This document shows, piece after piece, positions 22,631-31,226 of a stretch of DNA of 64,000 nt (positions within the stretch are counted from its first letter, which is position 1; each line of letters opens with the position of its first letter). Source of the stretch: JBGANR01 sp044222225 (lineage in GTDB: Bacteria > Actinomycetota > Actinomycetes > Mycobacteriales > Mycobacteriaceae); assembly GCA_044222225.1 (NCBI GenBank), contig JBGANR010000006.1:124001-188000 (forward strand), written 5' to 3'. Below the pieces are notes generated by a model. The model searched no databases. It was not told where the DNA came from and was given only the letters and a program-made list of their open reading frames with translations. Both the position numbers and the translations under genes were made by a program.

Positions 22631-23371
22631 ATGAACGACAGCTCCCCCATGATCTCCATCAAGGGCGTCCAGAAGTGGTACGGCAAGCACCACGCCCTCA
22701 AGGACATCGACCTCGACGTCGCGGCCGGTGAGGTCGTCGTCATCCTCGGCCCGTCCGGCTCGGGCAAATCGACCCTCTGTCGCACGATCAACCGGCTCGA
22801 GACCATCGAGGGCGGCACGATCGTCATCGACGGCACGCCCCTGCCGCAGGAGAGCGGCCCGCTCGCGCAGCTGCGCTCCGAGGTCGGCATGGTCTTCCAG
22901 CAGTTCAACCTCTTCGCCCACATGAGCGTGCTCGAGAACATCATGCTCGGCCCCGTCGAGGTGCAGGGGCGCAACAAGGATGACGTGCGCAAGGAGGCCA
23001 TGGAACTGCTGACGCGCGTCGGCGTCGGAACGCAGGCCGAGAAGCGTCCGGCACAGCTCTCCGGCGGGCAGCAGCAGCGCGTCGCCATCGCCCGCGGGCT
23101 CGCGATGAAACCCAAGGTCCTGCTCTTCGACGAGCCGACGTCGGCCCTCGATCCCGAGATGGTCCGGGAGGTGCTCGACGTCATCGTCGAACTGACCAAG
23201 GGCGGCATGACGATGGTCGTCGTGACGCACGAGATGCGTTTCGCCCAGACGGCGGCCGACCGGATCGTCTTCATGGCCGACGGCGAGATCGTCGAGATCG
23301 CGCCGCCCGACGAGTTCTTCACCGACTGCACCAGCCGCCGCGCCCGCGATTTCCTCAGCAAGGTCCTCTGA
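22631..23371 (+). CDS. ABC transporter ATP-binding protein (GlnQ type)
   Basis: A cytoplasmic ATPase of 246 aa: Walker A GPSGSGKST, Q-loop VFQQFNLFAH, signature LSGGQQQRVAIARGL, Walker B VLLFDEPTSALD and the switch His in VVVTHEMRFA. Sequence and length match PAAT-type ATPases. It powers the two permeases before it; 40 bases separate it from permease 2. Confidence 0.95.
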   Translation: MNDSSPMISIKGVQKWYGKHHALKDIDLDVAAGEVVVILGPSGSGKSTLCRTINRLETIEGGTIVIDGTPLPQESGPLAQLRSEVGMVFQQFNLFAHMSVLENIMLGPVEVQGRNKDDVRKEAMELLTRVGVGTQAEKRPAQLSGGQQQRVAIARGLAMKPKVLLFDEPTSALDPEMVREVLDVIVELTKGGMTMVVVTHEMRFAQTAADRIVFMADGEIVEIAPPDEFFTDCTSRRARDFLSKVL

Positions 23372-23385
23372 CCGGAAGGCCCGTC

Positions 23386-24603
23386 ATGCCACGCACCATC
23401 GTCTCGGCCGACGTCATCGTCACCAGCCCCGCCCGGAACTACGTCACCCTCAAGATCACGACGTCCGACGGCGTCGTCGGCTGGGGCGACGGCACCGTCA
23501 ACGGCCGCGAGCTCGCCGTCGCGAGCTACCTGCGCGACCACGTGTGCCCGATGCTGATCGGCCGCGATCCCGACCGCATCGAGGACACCTGGCAACTGCT
23601 CTACCGGGGCGTCTACTGGCGGCGCGGCCCGATCACGATGGCCGCGATCGGCGCCGTCGACATCGCGCTGTGGGACGTCAAGGGCAAGACCCTCGGCGTG
23701 CCCGTGTACCAGTTGCTCGGCGGCGCGGCACGCGAGAGGATCCTCACCTACACGCACGCGACCGGGTGGGATCTGCCCGCACTGCTCGATTCGGCGGCCG
23801 CGCGACGGGAGGCGGGCTATCGCGCCGTCCGGGTGCAGTTCGGCGTGCCCGGCCTCGACCTCGTCTACGGCATGACGCGCGGCGCCGCGACGTACGAGCC
23901 CGCCGGCCGCGGCGTCGGGCCGGTCGAGGAGCCGTGGGACACCGCGTCCTATCTGCGCCACGCCCCCGGGATGCTCGCCGCCGTCCGGGAGGCGGTCGGT
24001 CCGGAACTCGCGCTGCTGCACGACGTCCACCACCGGCTCAATCCGACCGAGGCGGCGCGGCTGGCGCGGGCCGTCGAGCCCGTCGACCTGTTCTGGCTCG
24101 AGGACGTCATCCCCGCCGAGAACCAGTCCCTGCTGCGGGCGGTTCGTTCGCAGACGACCGTGCCGCTCGCCATCGGCGAGGTGTTCAACACCGTCTGGGA
24201 CTGCCGTGAGCTGCTCACCGAACGGCTCATCGACTACATCCGGGTCGCGATCGTGCACGCGGGCGGGATCTCCCACGTCCGCAAGATCTTCGCGCTGGCC
24301 GAGACGTTCCAGGTCTCCGGCGCGCCGCACGGACCGTCGGACGTCTCGCCGGTCAACATGGCGGCGTCACTGCACCTCGGTCTCGCGACGCACAACTTCG
24401 CGATCCAGGAGTTCATGGGCTACCCGGACGAGGTCGGCGAGGTGTTCACCCCGAGCTACACCTTCTCCGACGGCTACCTGCACCCCGGAGAGGCCCCCGG
24501 TCTCGGCGTCGAATTCGACGAACGCGCCGCCGCACGGTACCCCTATGAACGGGCCTACCTCCCGGTCGCCCGCAACCTCGACGGCTCCGTGAAGGACTGG
24601 TGA
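23386..24603 (+). CDS. manD: D-mannonate dehydratase, enolase superfamily (ManD)
   Basis: A protein of 405 aa. It dehydrates D-mannonate to 2-keto-3-deoxy-gluconate in hexuronate breakdown. ManD features include VTLKITTSDGVVGWGDGTVN then GRELAVASYLRDHVCPMLIG, YWRRGPITMAAIGAVDIALW, the tyrosine loop YTHATGWD and the metal ligands Asp in LLHDVHHRL, Glu in FWLEDVIPAENQ and Glu in LAIGEVFN. SGAPHGPSDVSPVNMAASLH carries the catalytic His of the family. Close ManD relatives include D-gluconate dehydratases and inactive members, so the exact substrate needs testing. It follows the ATPase by 14 bases and overlaps the next gene by ATG-type coupling (24600). Confidence 0.88.
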   Translation: MPRTIVSADVIVTSPARNYVTLKITTSDGVVGWGDGTVNGRELAVASYLRDHVCPMLIGRDPDRIEDTWQLLYRGVYWRRGPITMAAIGAVDIALWDVKGKTLGVPVYQLLGGAARERILTYTHATGWDLPALLDSAAARREAGYRAVRVQFGVPGLDLVYGMTRGAATYEPAGRGVGPVEEPWDTASYLRHAPGMLAAVREAVGPELALLHDVHHRLNPTEAARLARAVEPVDLFWLEDVIPAENQSLLRAVRSQTTVPLAIGEVFNTVWDCRELLTERLIDYIRVAIVHAGGISHVRKIFALAETFQVSGAPHGPSDVSPVNMAASLHLGLATHNFAIQEFMGYPDEVGEVFTPSYTFSDGYLHPGEAPGLGVEFDERAAARYPYERAYLPVARNLDGSVKDW

Positions 24604-26486
24604 GCAGAGCTCCGATGACGATCCTCCTGACGAGCGCGAACGCGCCCGCATCCGCCTCCGGGCGCAGAGCCGTTCCACCGCGGGGCATCGTGCACCTGGG
24701 CCTCGGCAACTTCCATCGCGCGCACCAGGCCGTCTACACGGACGCGGCGGTCGCGGCGGCGGGCGGCGACTGGGGGATCCTCGGCGTCGCGAGCCGATCG
24801 GCGCAGGTCGCGGACGCGCTGCGGCGACAGGACATGCGGTACACCGTCGCCGAGATCTCCCCGGGCGCCATGACGTGCTCGGTGCCGACGATCCACACCG
24901 GTGCGATCGTCGCGGCCGCCGACCCGGAGGCCGTGGTCGCCGCCGTCGGCGATGAGACCACCCGCATCGTCTCGTTGACCGTCACCGAGCACGGGTACAC
25001 GTTCAGCCCGGCGACCAAGGGGCTCGACCACGATCACCCCGGCGTCCGGCACGACCTGACGGGCGGCGCACCCCGCACGACGATCGGCCAGATCGTCGGC
25101 GGGCTGCGGCGACGGATGTCCGGCCACGGCCGGCCGATCACCGTCCTGAGCTGCGACAACCTCAATTCCAACGGGGCGCGCACCCGCCGGCTCGTCCTCG
25201 AGTTCGCGGCCGCTCTCGGCGGCTCCGAGGCCGACGAGCTGTCGGCCTGGATCAGCCGGAACGTCACGTTTCCGTCGACGATGGTGGACCGGATCGTGCC
25301 GGCGACGTCCGACCGGCACCGCGCGGCCGTCGCCGAGATGCAGGGCTACCGCGACGACGTCCCGGTGGTCGCCGAGCCGTTCACGATGTGGGTGCTCGAA
25401 GACGACTTCGCCGCCGGACGCCCCGCGTGGGAGGCGGGCGGCGCCGTCTTCTCCACGCAGGTGGACCGCTACGAGCAGCTCAAGGTGCGGCTGCTCAACG
25501 GCACCCACTCTCTGATCGCCTATCTCGGGGCGCTGTCCGGCGTCGGAACGATCGCCGCATCGGTGACGCTCGCGCCCGTCGAGTCGGCCGCGCGTCGCGT
25601 GCTCGAAGACGAGTACCTGCCCAGCGTCCACGTCCCCGACGGCGTCGACGTCGCGGCGTACGAGGAGCAGTTGTTCGAGCGCTGGCGGAATGTGGCGCTC
25701 GGCCACCGCACGGCGCAGGTGGGTTCGGACGGTTCGGTCAAACTCCGCGAGCGAATCCCCGAGCCCGCCTTGCGATTCCGCGCCGAGAACCGGATGCCGC
25801 ACCTGCTCGCGCTGACCGCGGCAGGCTACCTGGCCTGCGTCGCACCGCTCGACGGCGGCGATCCGGGCGAGTATGCGCACGCGATGACGGACCCGGCGCG
25901 TGAATGGCTCGCCGGCGCCGCCGCGGCCTCCCGCGACGGCCGCGACCTGGCCCACCGCGTCCTCCGCGACCGGCGCCTGCTCGGCGACGACATCGCCGGT
26001 TGGGACGATTTCATCGATCGCGTCGGCGAATTGACCGATGTTCTGCGGATACGCGGAGCCGAACAGGCCATCGCCGACGCCGTCGGAGCCGGCTCCCAAA
26101 AAGGCGCGCCCCCCCGCTCACGAACAGACTTCGCCGGCCCACCGCACGCCGGCGCCGTCCGGCCCGGCTCATCGGCTCAGCGCAGGCCGTCCCAGAGCAC
26201 ACGCTGCTCGGCGCGCGGGTCCTTGACGACGGTCGGCTCGTCGTCGAAGACCCGGACGACGCGCTCGCCGGGCGTGTACGGCTCCCAGCCCGGGTCGCCC
26301 TCGGCGATGAAGCGCACCCACGCCGCATGCATGTCGTCGGCGACGGCCTGCGGCGGGTTCGGACCGGCCAGGTTCTCCGAGCCGTCGGCCGCGAGCGTGT
26401 CGAAGGCGAAGGCCAGCTCCAACGCGTGGCAGGCGCCGAGCACACCGCCCCAGCCCGTCGAACGCCAGGCGAACTCGTACATGTAG
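24600..26486 (+). CDS. Mannitol dehydrogenase family oxidoreductase (fructuronate reductase-like), 3' end extended
   Basis: A NAD(P)-dependent polyol/uronate dehydrogenase. The N-terminal Rossmann domain begins with RGIVHLGLGNFHRAHQAVYT; the family's catalytic Lys motif is KVRLLNGTHSLIAYLGALSG. Next to ManD it is best read as D-fructuronate/mannonate oxidoreductase (UxuB-like). Recognisable homology ends near GAEQAIADAVGAG (about 26095, residue 498), the normal length. The frame then runs on for about 130 low-complexity residues antisense to the esterase gene, to 26486. The ancestral stop seems lost, by a substitution such as TAA to CAA at about 26096 or a slip in the C-run after it. The true protein end is uncertain. 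Confidence 0.85.
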   Translation: MSRAPMTILLTSANAPASASGRRAVPPRGIVHLGLGNFHRAHQAVYTDAAVAAAGGDWGILGVASRSAQVADALRRQDMRYTVAEISPGAMTCSVPTIHTGAIVAAADPEAVVAAVGDETTRIVSLTVTEHGYTFSPATKGLDHDHPGVRHDLTGGAPRTTIGQIVGGLRRRMSGHGRPITVLSCDNLNSNGARTRRLVLEFAAALGGSEADELSAWISRNVTFPSTMVDRIVPATSDRHRAAVAEMQGYRDDVPVVAEPFTMWVLEDDFAAGRPAWEAGGAVFSTQVDRYEQLKVRLLNGTHSLIAYLGALSGVGTIAASVTLAPVESAARRVLEDEYLPSVHVPDGVDVAAYEEQLFERWRNVALGHRTAQVGSDGSVKLRERIPEPALRFRAENRMPHLLALTAAGYLACVAPLDGGDPGEYAHAMTDPAREWLAGAAAASRDGRDLAHRVLRDRRLLGDDIAGWDDFIDRVGELTDVLRIRGAEQAIADAVGAGSQKGAPPRSRTDFAGPPHAGAVRPGSSAQRRPSQSTRCSARGSLTTVGSSSKTRTTRSPGVYGSQPGSPSAMKRTHAACMSSATACGGFGPARFSEPSAASVSKAKASSNAWQAPSTPPQPVERQANSYM

Positions 26487-27700
26487 GTCGGTGCCGCGTC
26501 GGCCCGGGCCTCGGCCAGCCGGATCGCCGGGATGCCGAACGTGAAGTCGGACATGACGGCGGCCGTCACCTGGCCCGGCGTCTCGTTGCGGCCACCCTTG
26601 TACAACTCGACGACGGCCGCCGGATCCGGGAATCCGAGCGGAGCCAAGGCACCGACGGCCGCCGCGTAGCCGAAGGCGTCGATCTGCTTGGTGATCCCCG
26701 GCGCGGCCAGGAAGTAGAGCATCTCGTCGGCGTTGACCCCGATCAGCACCCGGACGCCGCGCGACGCGCCGGCCCGGATCGCCTCGATCGGCAGCGTCGG
26801 CAGCAGATCGTCGCCGATGACGGGCTCCCACGCCATGAGATTCGCCGACGCCTCCCGCCAGCGGGCCGGATCCGGGTTGAGCTGCAACTCGCGCCCGATC
26901 TCGCTCTGCGCCTCCAACAAGGCTTCCAGCGGCACGCCGGCGATCGCCTCCCGCGTCGGCTCCACGCCGAGCTTCGCCGCGAGCTCACCCGCGATGAGCT
27001 GCGCCGTTCCGCGCGTCAGGGCGTGATGACCGGCACCGCTCTGCAGGATCGCCGCCGAGAACAGCCCCTCGGCGAGCGGCGACGCGAGCAGCGCCCCGAC
27101 GCTCATCGCACCCGCGGACTCGCCGCCGATCGTCACCCGCTCCGGGTCGCCGCCGAACGCGGCGATGTTCTCCCGCACCCACGTCAGGGCGGCGATCTGG
27201 TCCCGCAGGCCGACGTTCGTGACGTCGTCGCCGACGTCGAGGAAGCCTTGCGTACACAGCCGGTAGTTGATCGTCACGCAGACGACGCCGTCGCGGGCGA
27301 AGGCGGTGCCGTCGTACTGCGGCACCGAGCCGGAACCGTTGCGCCAGGCGCCGCCGTGAATGAAGACGTAGACCGGGGCCGAAGCTGCTTCCGGGTCGAT
27401 TCCGCAAGCTCCGTCTCCGGGCACTCCGGGGGTCCACACGTTGAGGTTGAGACAGTCGTCACCCGGGATGTCGATCTCGTTGAGCAGTTCGCTCGACGGC
27501 CACGGGTACGGCGACTTCGGCACGGTCGCGCCGTACTCGAGCGCGTCGCGCGCGCCTTCCCACGGCCGCACCGGCTCGGGCGGCAGGAGCCACCCCGTCT
27601 CAGCCGGCGACGCGGCGAACGGCACACCCAGGAACCTGCTGACCCCGCCGTCGACGACGCCGCGCAGCGCCCCCGACCGGGTCTCGACGATGATCTCCAC
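26177..27700 (-). CDS. Type-B carboxylesterase
   Basis: A protein of 507 aa, the usual length for para-nitrobenzyl-esterase-like enzymes. Oxyanion loop HGGAW (115-119), nucleophile Ser195 in GGESAGAMS, acid Glu in GVNADEMLYF and His in LGACHALELAF complete the catalytic triad. DDCLNLNVWTP is a family signature. There is no signal peptide, so it is cytosolic. It hydrolyses carboxylic esters of unknown identity. The 3' end overlaps the extended end of the converging dehydrogenase gene. Confidence 0.92.
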   Translation of the reverse strand: MEIIVETRSGALRGVVDGGVSRFLGVPFAASPAETGWLLPPEPVRPWEGARDALEYGATVPKSPYPWPSSELLNEIDIPGDDCLNLNVWTPGVPGDGACGIDPEAASAPVYVFIHGGAWRNGSGSVPQYDGTAFARDGVVCVTINYRLCTQGFLDVGDDVTNVGLRDQIAALTWVRENIAAFGGDPERVTIGGESAGAMSVGALLASPLAEGLFSAAILQSGAGHHALTRGTAQLIAGELAAKLGVEPTREAIAGVPLEALLEAQSEIGRELQLNPDPARWREASANLMAWEPVIGDDLLPTLPIEAIRAGASRGVRVLIGVNADEMLYFLAAPGITKQIDAFGYAAAVGALAPLGFPDPAAVVELYKGGRNETPGQVTAAVMSDFTFGIPAIRLAEARADAAPTYMYEFAWRSTGWGGVLGACHALELAFAFDTLAADGSENLAGPNPPQAVADDMHAAWVRFIAEGDPGWEPYTPGERVVRVFDDEPTVVKDPRAEQRVLWDGLR

Positions 27701-27742
27701 GATTCGTAACTGAACGCGGATTCAGCTTCGCTGTCAATGCTC

Positions 27743-28282
27743 CTATGCCGCCCGCAGCTCGGCGGCGCCGAACGAGACGCTGAACCGCCGGCACCACAGC
27801 GAGACACTCGTGAACTGCGCGAGGTCGACGTCCGCCGGGACGGCGTAGTTGAGATTGCCCCGGTTCGCGCGCAGTCCGCCCAGGTCATGACGGGCGCCGT
27901 CGGCGAACACGAACCAGCCGTCCGTTCCGGCGATGACCGGCCGATCGCTCAGCCAGACGCGCACATCGGGCCCGTCGCTCGTCGAGAGCCCTTCCAGCCG
28001 CAGCACCCGCGCGCCGTCGGCGAGCCGGTAGATCAACACCGTTCCGGACGTCTCGTGCTCGTGGGAGATGAAGCTCCCCCGCACGAGCAGCGCCGGCTCG
28101 GCGGGAGCCGGAGCGGCCGAAGACTGCACGACCGCCGGAAACGCATCGTCCGCGGACCGGTCGACGAACAGCTTCCACGGCGTGAACCAGTACATCGCGA
28201 ATCCCACCGCGATCACCACGACGAGCCCCGCCGGAACAAGGACGCGCGGACGCAGCAGACGTCGGAAACCTCGGGTCGCCAC
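27743..28282 (-). CDS. Membrane-anchored DM13-domain protein
   Basis: A protein of about 179 aa starting at GTG 28282. A membrane anchor (about 12-32, VLVPAGLVVVIAVGFAMYWF) is followed by an Ala/Pro stalk and a DM13 domain: LLVRGSFISHEHETSGTVLI, VLRLEGLSTSDGPDVRVWLS, NLNYAVPADVDLAQFTSVSL, WCRRFSVSFGAAEL. DM13 domains are proposed to take part in redox or electron-transfer steps outside the cytoplasmic membrane; the Cys in LWCRRF is the conserved one. It is divergent from the phosphoesterase gene, 113 bases away. Confidence 0.82.
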   Translation of the reverse strand: MATRGFRRLLRPRVLVPAGLVVVIAVGFAMYWFTPWKLFVDRSADDAFPAVVQSSAAPAPAEPALLVRGSFISHEHETSGTVLIYRLADGARVLRLEGLSTSDGPDVRVWLSDRPVIAGTDGWFVFADGARHDLGGLRANRGNLNYAVPADVDLAQFTSVSLWCRRFSVSFGAAELRAA

Positions 28283-28395
28283 GCGTCGACGATACGCCCG
28301 ACCTGCGACTTCGCCCGAACGTCGGACATCAGACACGCGACCTTGCCAGACTGTCACCGGTCCGGGCCGGCCGGGCGGATGAGACGGGAGCCGAC

Positions 28396-29454
28396 ATGGC
28401 GGGGCCCACAGGGATCGATCGGCGGAGTTTCCTCGCCGGCGGCGCGGCGCTCGGCGTCGCGGCGACGGCGGGCGCGGGATTCGCCGCCGCGTCCGGCGAC
28501 ACCGGAGACCGCTTTCCACTGCCGACGACCGGCGACACCGTGCGGGTCCTCGTCACCGGCGACGCCGGAACCGGCGAGGCCCCGCAGTACGCCGTGACGG
28601 CCGCCGCCCGGGCCGTGCATGCGGCCGCCCCTTTCGACGTCGCACTCGGCCTCGGCGACAACATCTACGAGACCGGCCCCGACGGACCCGACGACGCACA
28701 GTTCCAGGCCAAATTCGAGAAGCCGAATGCGGGCCTCGACTTCCCCTGGCTCATGGCGCTCGGCAATCACGACAACACGGCGATCATTCCGGGCGACGGC
28801 GGATTTCTCCTGAAAGGAAATCTGGAAGTCGACTACCACCGTCGCTCGCGCCGCTGGTACATGCCGGCACGCTACTACTCGGTGGCATTGCCGACGCAGG
28901 CCCCGATCGTCGAGTTCTTTGTACTCGACGTCAATCCGCTCGCCTCCTATCTACCGGCACTGCTCTCCCCCGAATGGGGTCCGGACGGCGCCTTCATGCG
29001 ACGTCAGGCCGCGTGGCTCGACAAGGCGCTCGCGACGTCGACGGCACCGTGGAAGATCGTCTGCACACATCACGCCTACATCAGCAACGGATCGCACGGC
29101 GACGCCGGCGAATTCGACAGGCTGCCGCCACCGCTGAACGGCATCGCTCTCAAACGCTTCATCGAGAAGCACGTCGCGGGCCGCGCGCAGTTCCTCTTCT
29201 CCGGGCACGATCACACGCAACAGGTGCTCGACAGCGTTCCCGCCCTCAAGGGGACGAGGCAGATCGTCTCGGGCGCGGCCGCGAAGGCGTCGACGGGGGC
29301 CTCGTCCGGCGAGCATCCGGCGCGCTATCAGAATCTGCGCGACCGCGGCTTCATGGCGCTGGCCGTGACGGCGTCGACGCTGGAGCTGGTGGCGCACGCC
29401 GTCAACCCGGCCGCGGGCGCCCGCGAGGACTTCCGGACGACGTACCGGCGCTGA
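28396..29454 (+). CDS. Tat-exported metallophosphoesterase (purple acid phosphatase-like)
   Basis: A protein of 352 aa. The N-terminus has a twin-arginine signal, IDRRSFLAGGAALGVAATAG. The calcineurin-like domain has all five metal blocks: GDAGTG, GLGDNIYETG, LGNHDN, THHAYI and FSGHDHTQQV, with FFVLDVN between, as in tartrate-resistant acid phosphatases. The Tyr in GDNIY is the purple-acid-phosphatase-type ligand. It likely frees phosphate from esters outside the membrane. Start ATG 28396. It ends before a perfect terminator hairpin shared with the ferritin gene. Confidence 0.88.
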   Translation: MAGPTGIDRRSFLAGGAALGVAATAGAGFAAASGDTGDRFPLPTTGDTVRVLVTGDAGTGEAPQYAVTAAARAVHAAAPFDVALGLGDNIYETGPDGPDDAQFQAKFEKPNAGLDFPWLMALGNHDNTAIIPGDGGFLLKGNLEVDYHRRSRRWYMPARYYSVALPTQAPIVEFFVLDVNPLASYLPALLSPEWGPDGAFMRRQAAWLDKALATSTAPWKIVCTHHAYISNGSHGDAGEFDRLPPPLNGIALKRFIEKHVAGRAQFLFSGHDHTQQVLDSVPALKGTRQIVSGAAAKASTGASSGEHPARYQNLRDRGFMALAVTASTLELVAHAVNPAAGAREDFRTTYRR

Positions 29455-29479
29455 CCGCCGTCATCACCCGCGACACAGA

Positions 29480-29518
29480 CGCGTCGGCCCGGCACCTCGA
29501 GGGTGCCGGGCCGACGCG
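29480..29518. terminator. Bidirectional terminator
   Basis: A perfect 17-bp stem, 29480-29496 with 29502-29518, and loop TCGAG (29497-29501), between the converging phosphoesterase and ferritin genes. Confidence 0.8.
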
Positions 29519-29570
29519 CGGCGCGGGCTGAGCGCCGATCCTCCGGAGCCGACGAGCGGCGCGTCTCGCG

Positions 29571-30077
29571 CTACTCGGTGGTGCCGCCGGTGCGGTTGCC
29601 GAGCTCGGCGTCGAGCCGCAGCAGGCCGGCGCCGTCGTCACCGATGAGCTTGAGGCGGCCGAGGATCTCGTTGACGGTGGCCTCCTCCTCGACCTGCTCC
29701 GAGATGAACCAGCTCAGCAGCGGCCGCGAATCGAGATCGCCCTCGACCTCGGTCAGCCGGTAGAGCTGCCGGATCGCCTCGGACACCCGCTGCTCGTGCC
29801 GCTGCGCGACGGCGAAGACGTCTGCGACGGTCTCGACGGCGAGGTTCGGGGCCCCGATCGCGCCGATGATCGCGTGGTTGTCCCGCGCGGAGATGTGGTC
29901 GATGAACTTGTTGGCGTGGACGATCTCCTCGTCCGCCTGGGCGCGCAGCCAGGACGAGATCCCGACGAGGTCGCGCCGCTCCATCTCGATCGCGAGCTGC
30001 CGGTACACGAGGGACGCCTCGAACTCGAGCGTCACCTGATCGTTGAATGCTGCTTCCAGCTTCTCCGTGAGTTTCAT
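29571..30077 (-). CDS. Ferritin (BfrB-like)
   Basis: A cytoplasmic iron-storage ferritin of 168 aa that forms 24-mer shells. Ferroxidase-site residues are in EFEASLVYRQLA (Glu), QADEEIVHANKFIDHI (Glu-Glu and His) and AQRHEQRVSEAI (Glu), with FISEQVEEEATV (Gln and Glu) in helix D. No heme-binding Met typical of bacterioferritin is evident at the usual place. ATG 30077. A probable IdeR box lies 66 bases upstream; IdeR activates ferritin genes in mycobacteria. Confidence 0.93.
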   Translation of the reverse strand: MKLTEKLEAAFNDQVTLEFEASLVYRQLAIEMERRDLVGISSWLRAQADEEIVHANKFIDHISARDNHAIIGAIGAPNLAVETVADVFAVAQRHEQRVSEAIRQLYRLTEVEGDLDSRPLLSWFISEQVEEEATVNEILGRLKLIGDDGAGLLRLDAELGNRTGGTTE

Positions 30078-30142
30078 GCATTCTACGATAACCACGGAAT
30101 GCAATTCCGCAAAATCCACCGAATAAATGAGTGACGCCTCAG

Positions 30143-30161
30143 CAAAGATAGCCGAGCCTCT
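30143..30161 (-). promoter_or_regulatory. Candidate IdeR iron box of the ferritin gene
   Basis: Read on the minus strand, AGAGGCTCGGCTATCTTTG matches 12 of 19 positions of the 19-bp mycobacterial iron box, including the GGCTA core. It sits at an activator-like distance upstream of the ferritin start. Confidence 0.4.
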
Positions 30162-30312
30162 ATTCAGAAAGGTGAGCGAACCCTTATTCGCGCGGCCATC
30201 GGTGCACCTCGGACACCGCACGCCGCCACGTGCCCGCCGCGGCGGCGAGAACTCGGGACTCGGCGTCACAGGAACCTCCGCGACGCGAACACCCGCCGAC
30301 TAGGGTGTACGC

Positions 30313-31176
30313 ATGAAGCTCTCCGACGTCGTCGCCGTGCCCGCCCGCGTCGTCTTCACGATCGCCGACACCGCCATCGCCGCGGTCGAGGCCGGCACCG
30401 CCATCGCGCGCGTCACCACCGACAGCATCGAGAACGAGCTGGGCTCCATCCTCGGCTTCGAGACCACCGGCGTCACGGCCCGCACGCCGATCCAGCTGCT
30501 CGCGCACCTCGCCGATCTGCTCGCCGAAGACCGCCCGTTCGGCAAGATCCTCGCCCAGAACGGCCCGCTCGACCGGCTGCTGGAGCCCGGCGGCGTCATC
30601 GACCGGCTCACCGCCCACAACGGCCTGCTCGAACGCCTCACCGCGAGCGGCGGCGTCCTCGACCAGATGACGGAGAACGACGGCATCCTCAACCGGCTGC
30701 TCTCCAAGGACGGCCCGCTCGACCGGCTCAGCCGCGAAGGCGGCGTCATCGACCAGTTCACCGAGAACGAGGGCATCCTCGAACGCCTGACCAGCGAGGG
30801 CGGCGTCGTCGACAAGCTCACGGAGCCCGGCGGCATCCTCGACAAACTCACCGAAGCCGGCGGCATCCTCGACCGCGCCGCCGAGGACGGCGGCCTGCTC
30901 GATCAGGCACTCGGCGAGCACGGCGCCATCGAGCGGGCCATCGCTCCCGACGGCCCGCTCGACCGCGTCACCGAACTCACCGACGTCATCGGCGCGCTCG
31001 CCCCGAACATCGTCCAGATGCACGAGACGATCACCCAGCTCGCCGACACCGTCGAGCTGCTCTCGGCGGCCGTGACGCCGCTCGGCGAGCTCGTCGACCG
31101 TCTCCCCAAACGCCTCACCCGTGGCAAGCCGCCGCACCCCGGCGAGCGCATCCTCGGGCCGTCGTACGACGCCTGA
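30313..31176 (+). CDS. Decapeptide-repeat protein, unknown
   Basis: A protein of 287 aa from ATG 30313. Residues about 84-222 are 14 tandem copies of a 10-residue unit, G-[PVIL]-[LIV]-[DEN]-[RQK]-[LMFA]-[TLS]-x-x-[GND]; examples are GPLDRLLEPG, GVIDRLTAHN and GILDKLTEAG. The N-terminal 60 residues are helical (VVFTIADTAIAAVEAGTAIA) and the C-terminus has a helix (IVQMHETITQLADTVELLSA) and a basic tail. No signal peptide. I recognise no named family. The repeat, with a Gly every ten residues and paired hydrophobics, suggests a solenoid or a stack of short amphipathic helices. Confidence 0.8.
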   Translation: MKLSDVVAVPARVVFTIADTAIAAVEAGTAIARVTTDSIENELGSILGFETTGVTARTPIQLLAHLADLLAEDRPFGKILAQNGPLDRLLEPGGVIDRLTAHNGLLERLTASGGVLDQMTENDGILNRLLSKDGPLDRLSREGGVIDQFTENEGILERLTSEGGVVDKLTEPGGILDKLTEAGGILDRAAEDGGLLDQALGEHGAIERAIAPDGPLDRVTELTDVIGALAPNIVQMHETITQLADTVELLSAAVTPLGELVDRLPKRLTRGKPPHPGERILGPSYDA

Positions 31177-31226
31177 CGAAGCCCGGCATCGCCATTCCTG
31201 TCGGACCCCGGTCGTAGGGTGTTTCC

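Noticed and set aside
21763..24330. 855-codon minus-strand frame across the ABC operon
   Set aside because: Antisense shadow of the permease, ATPase and manD genes; composition is low-complexity and no domain is seen.
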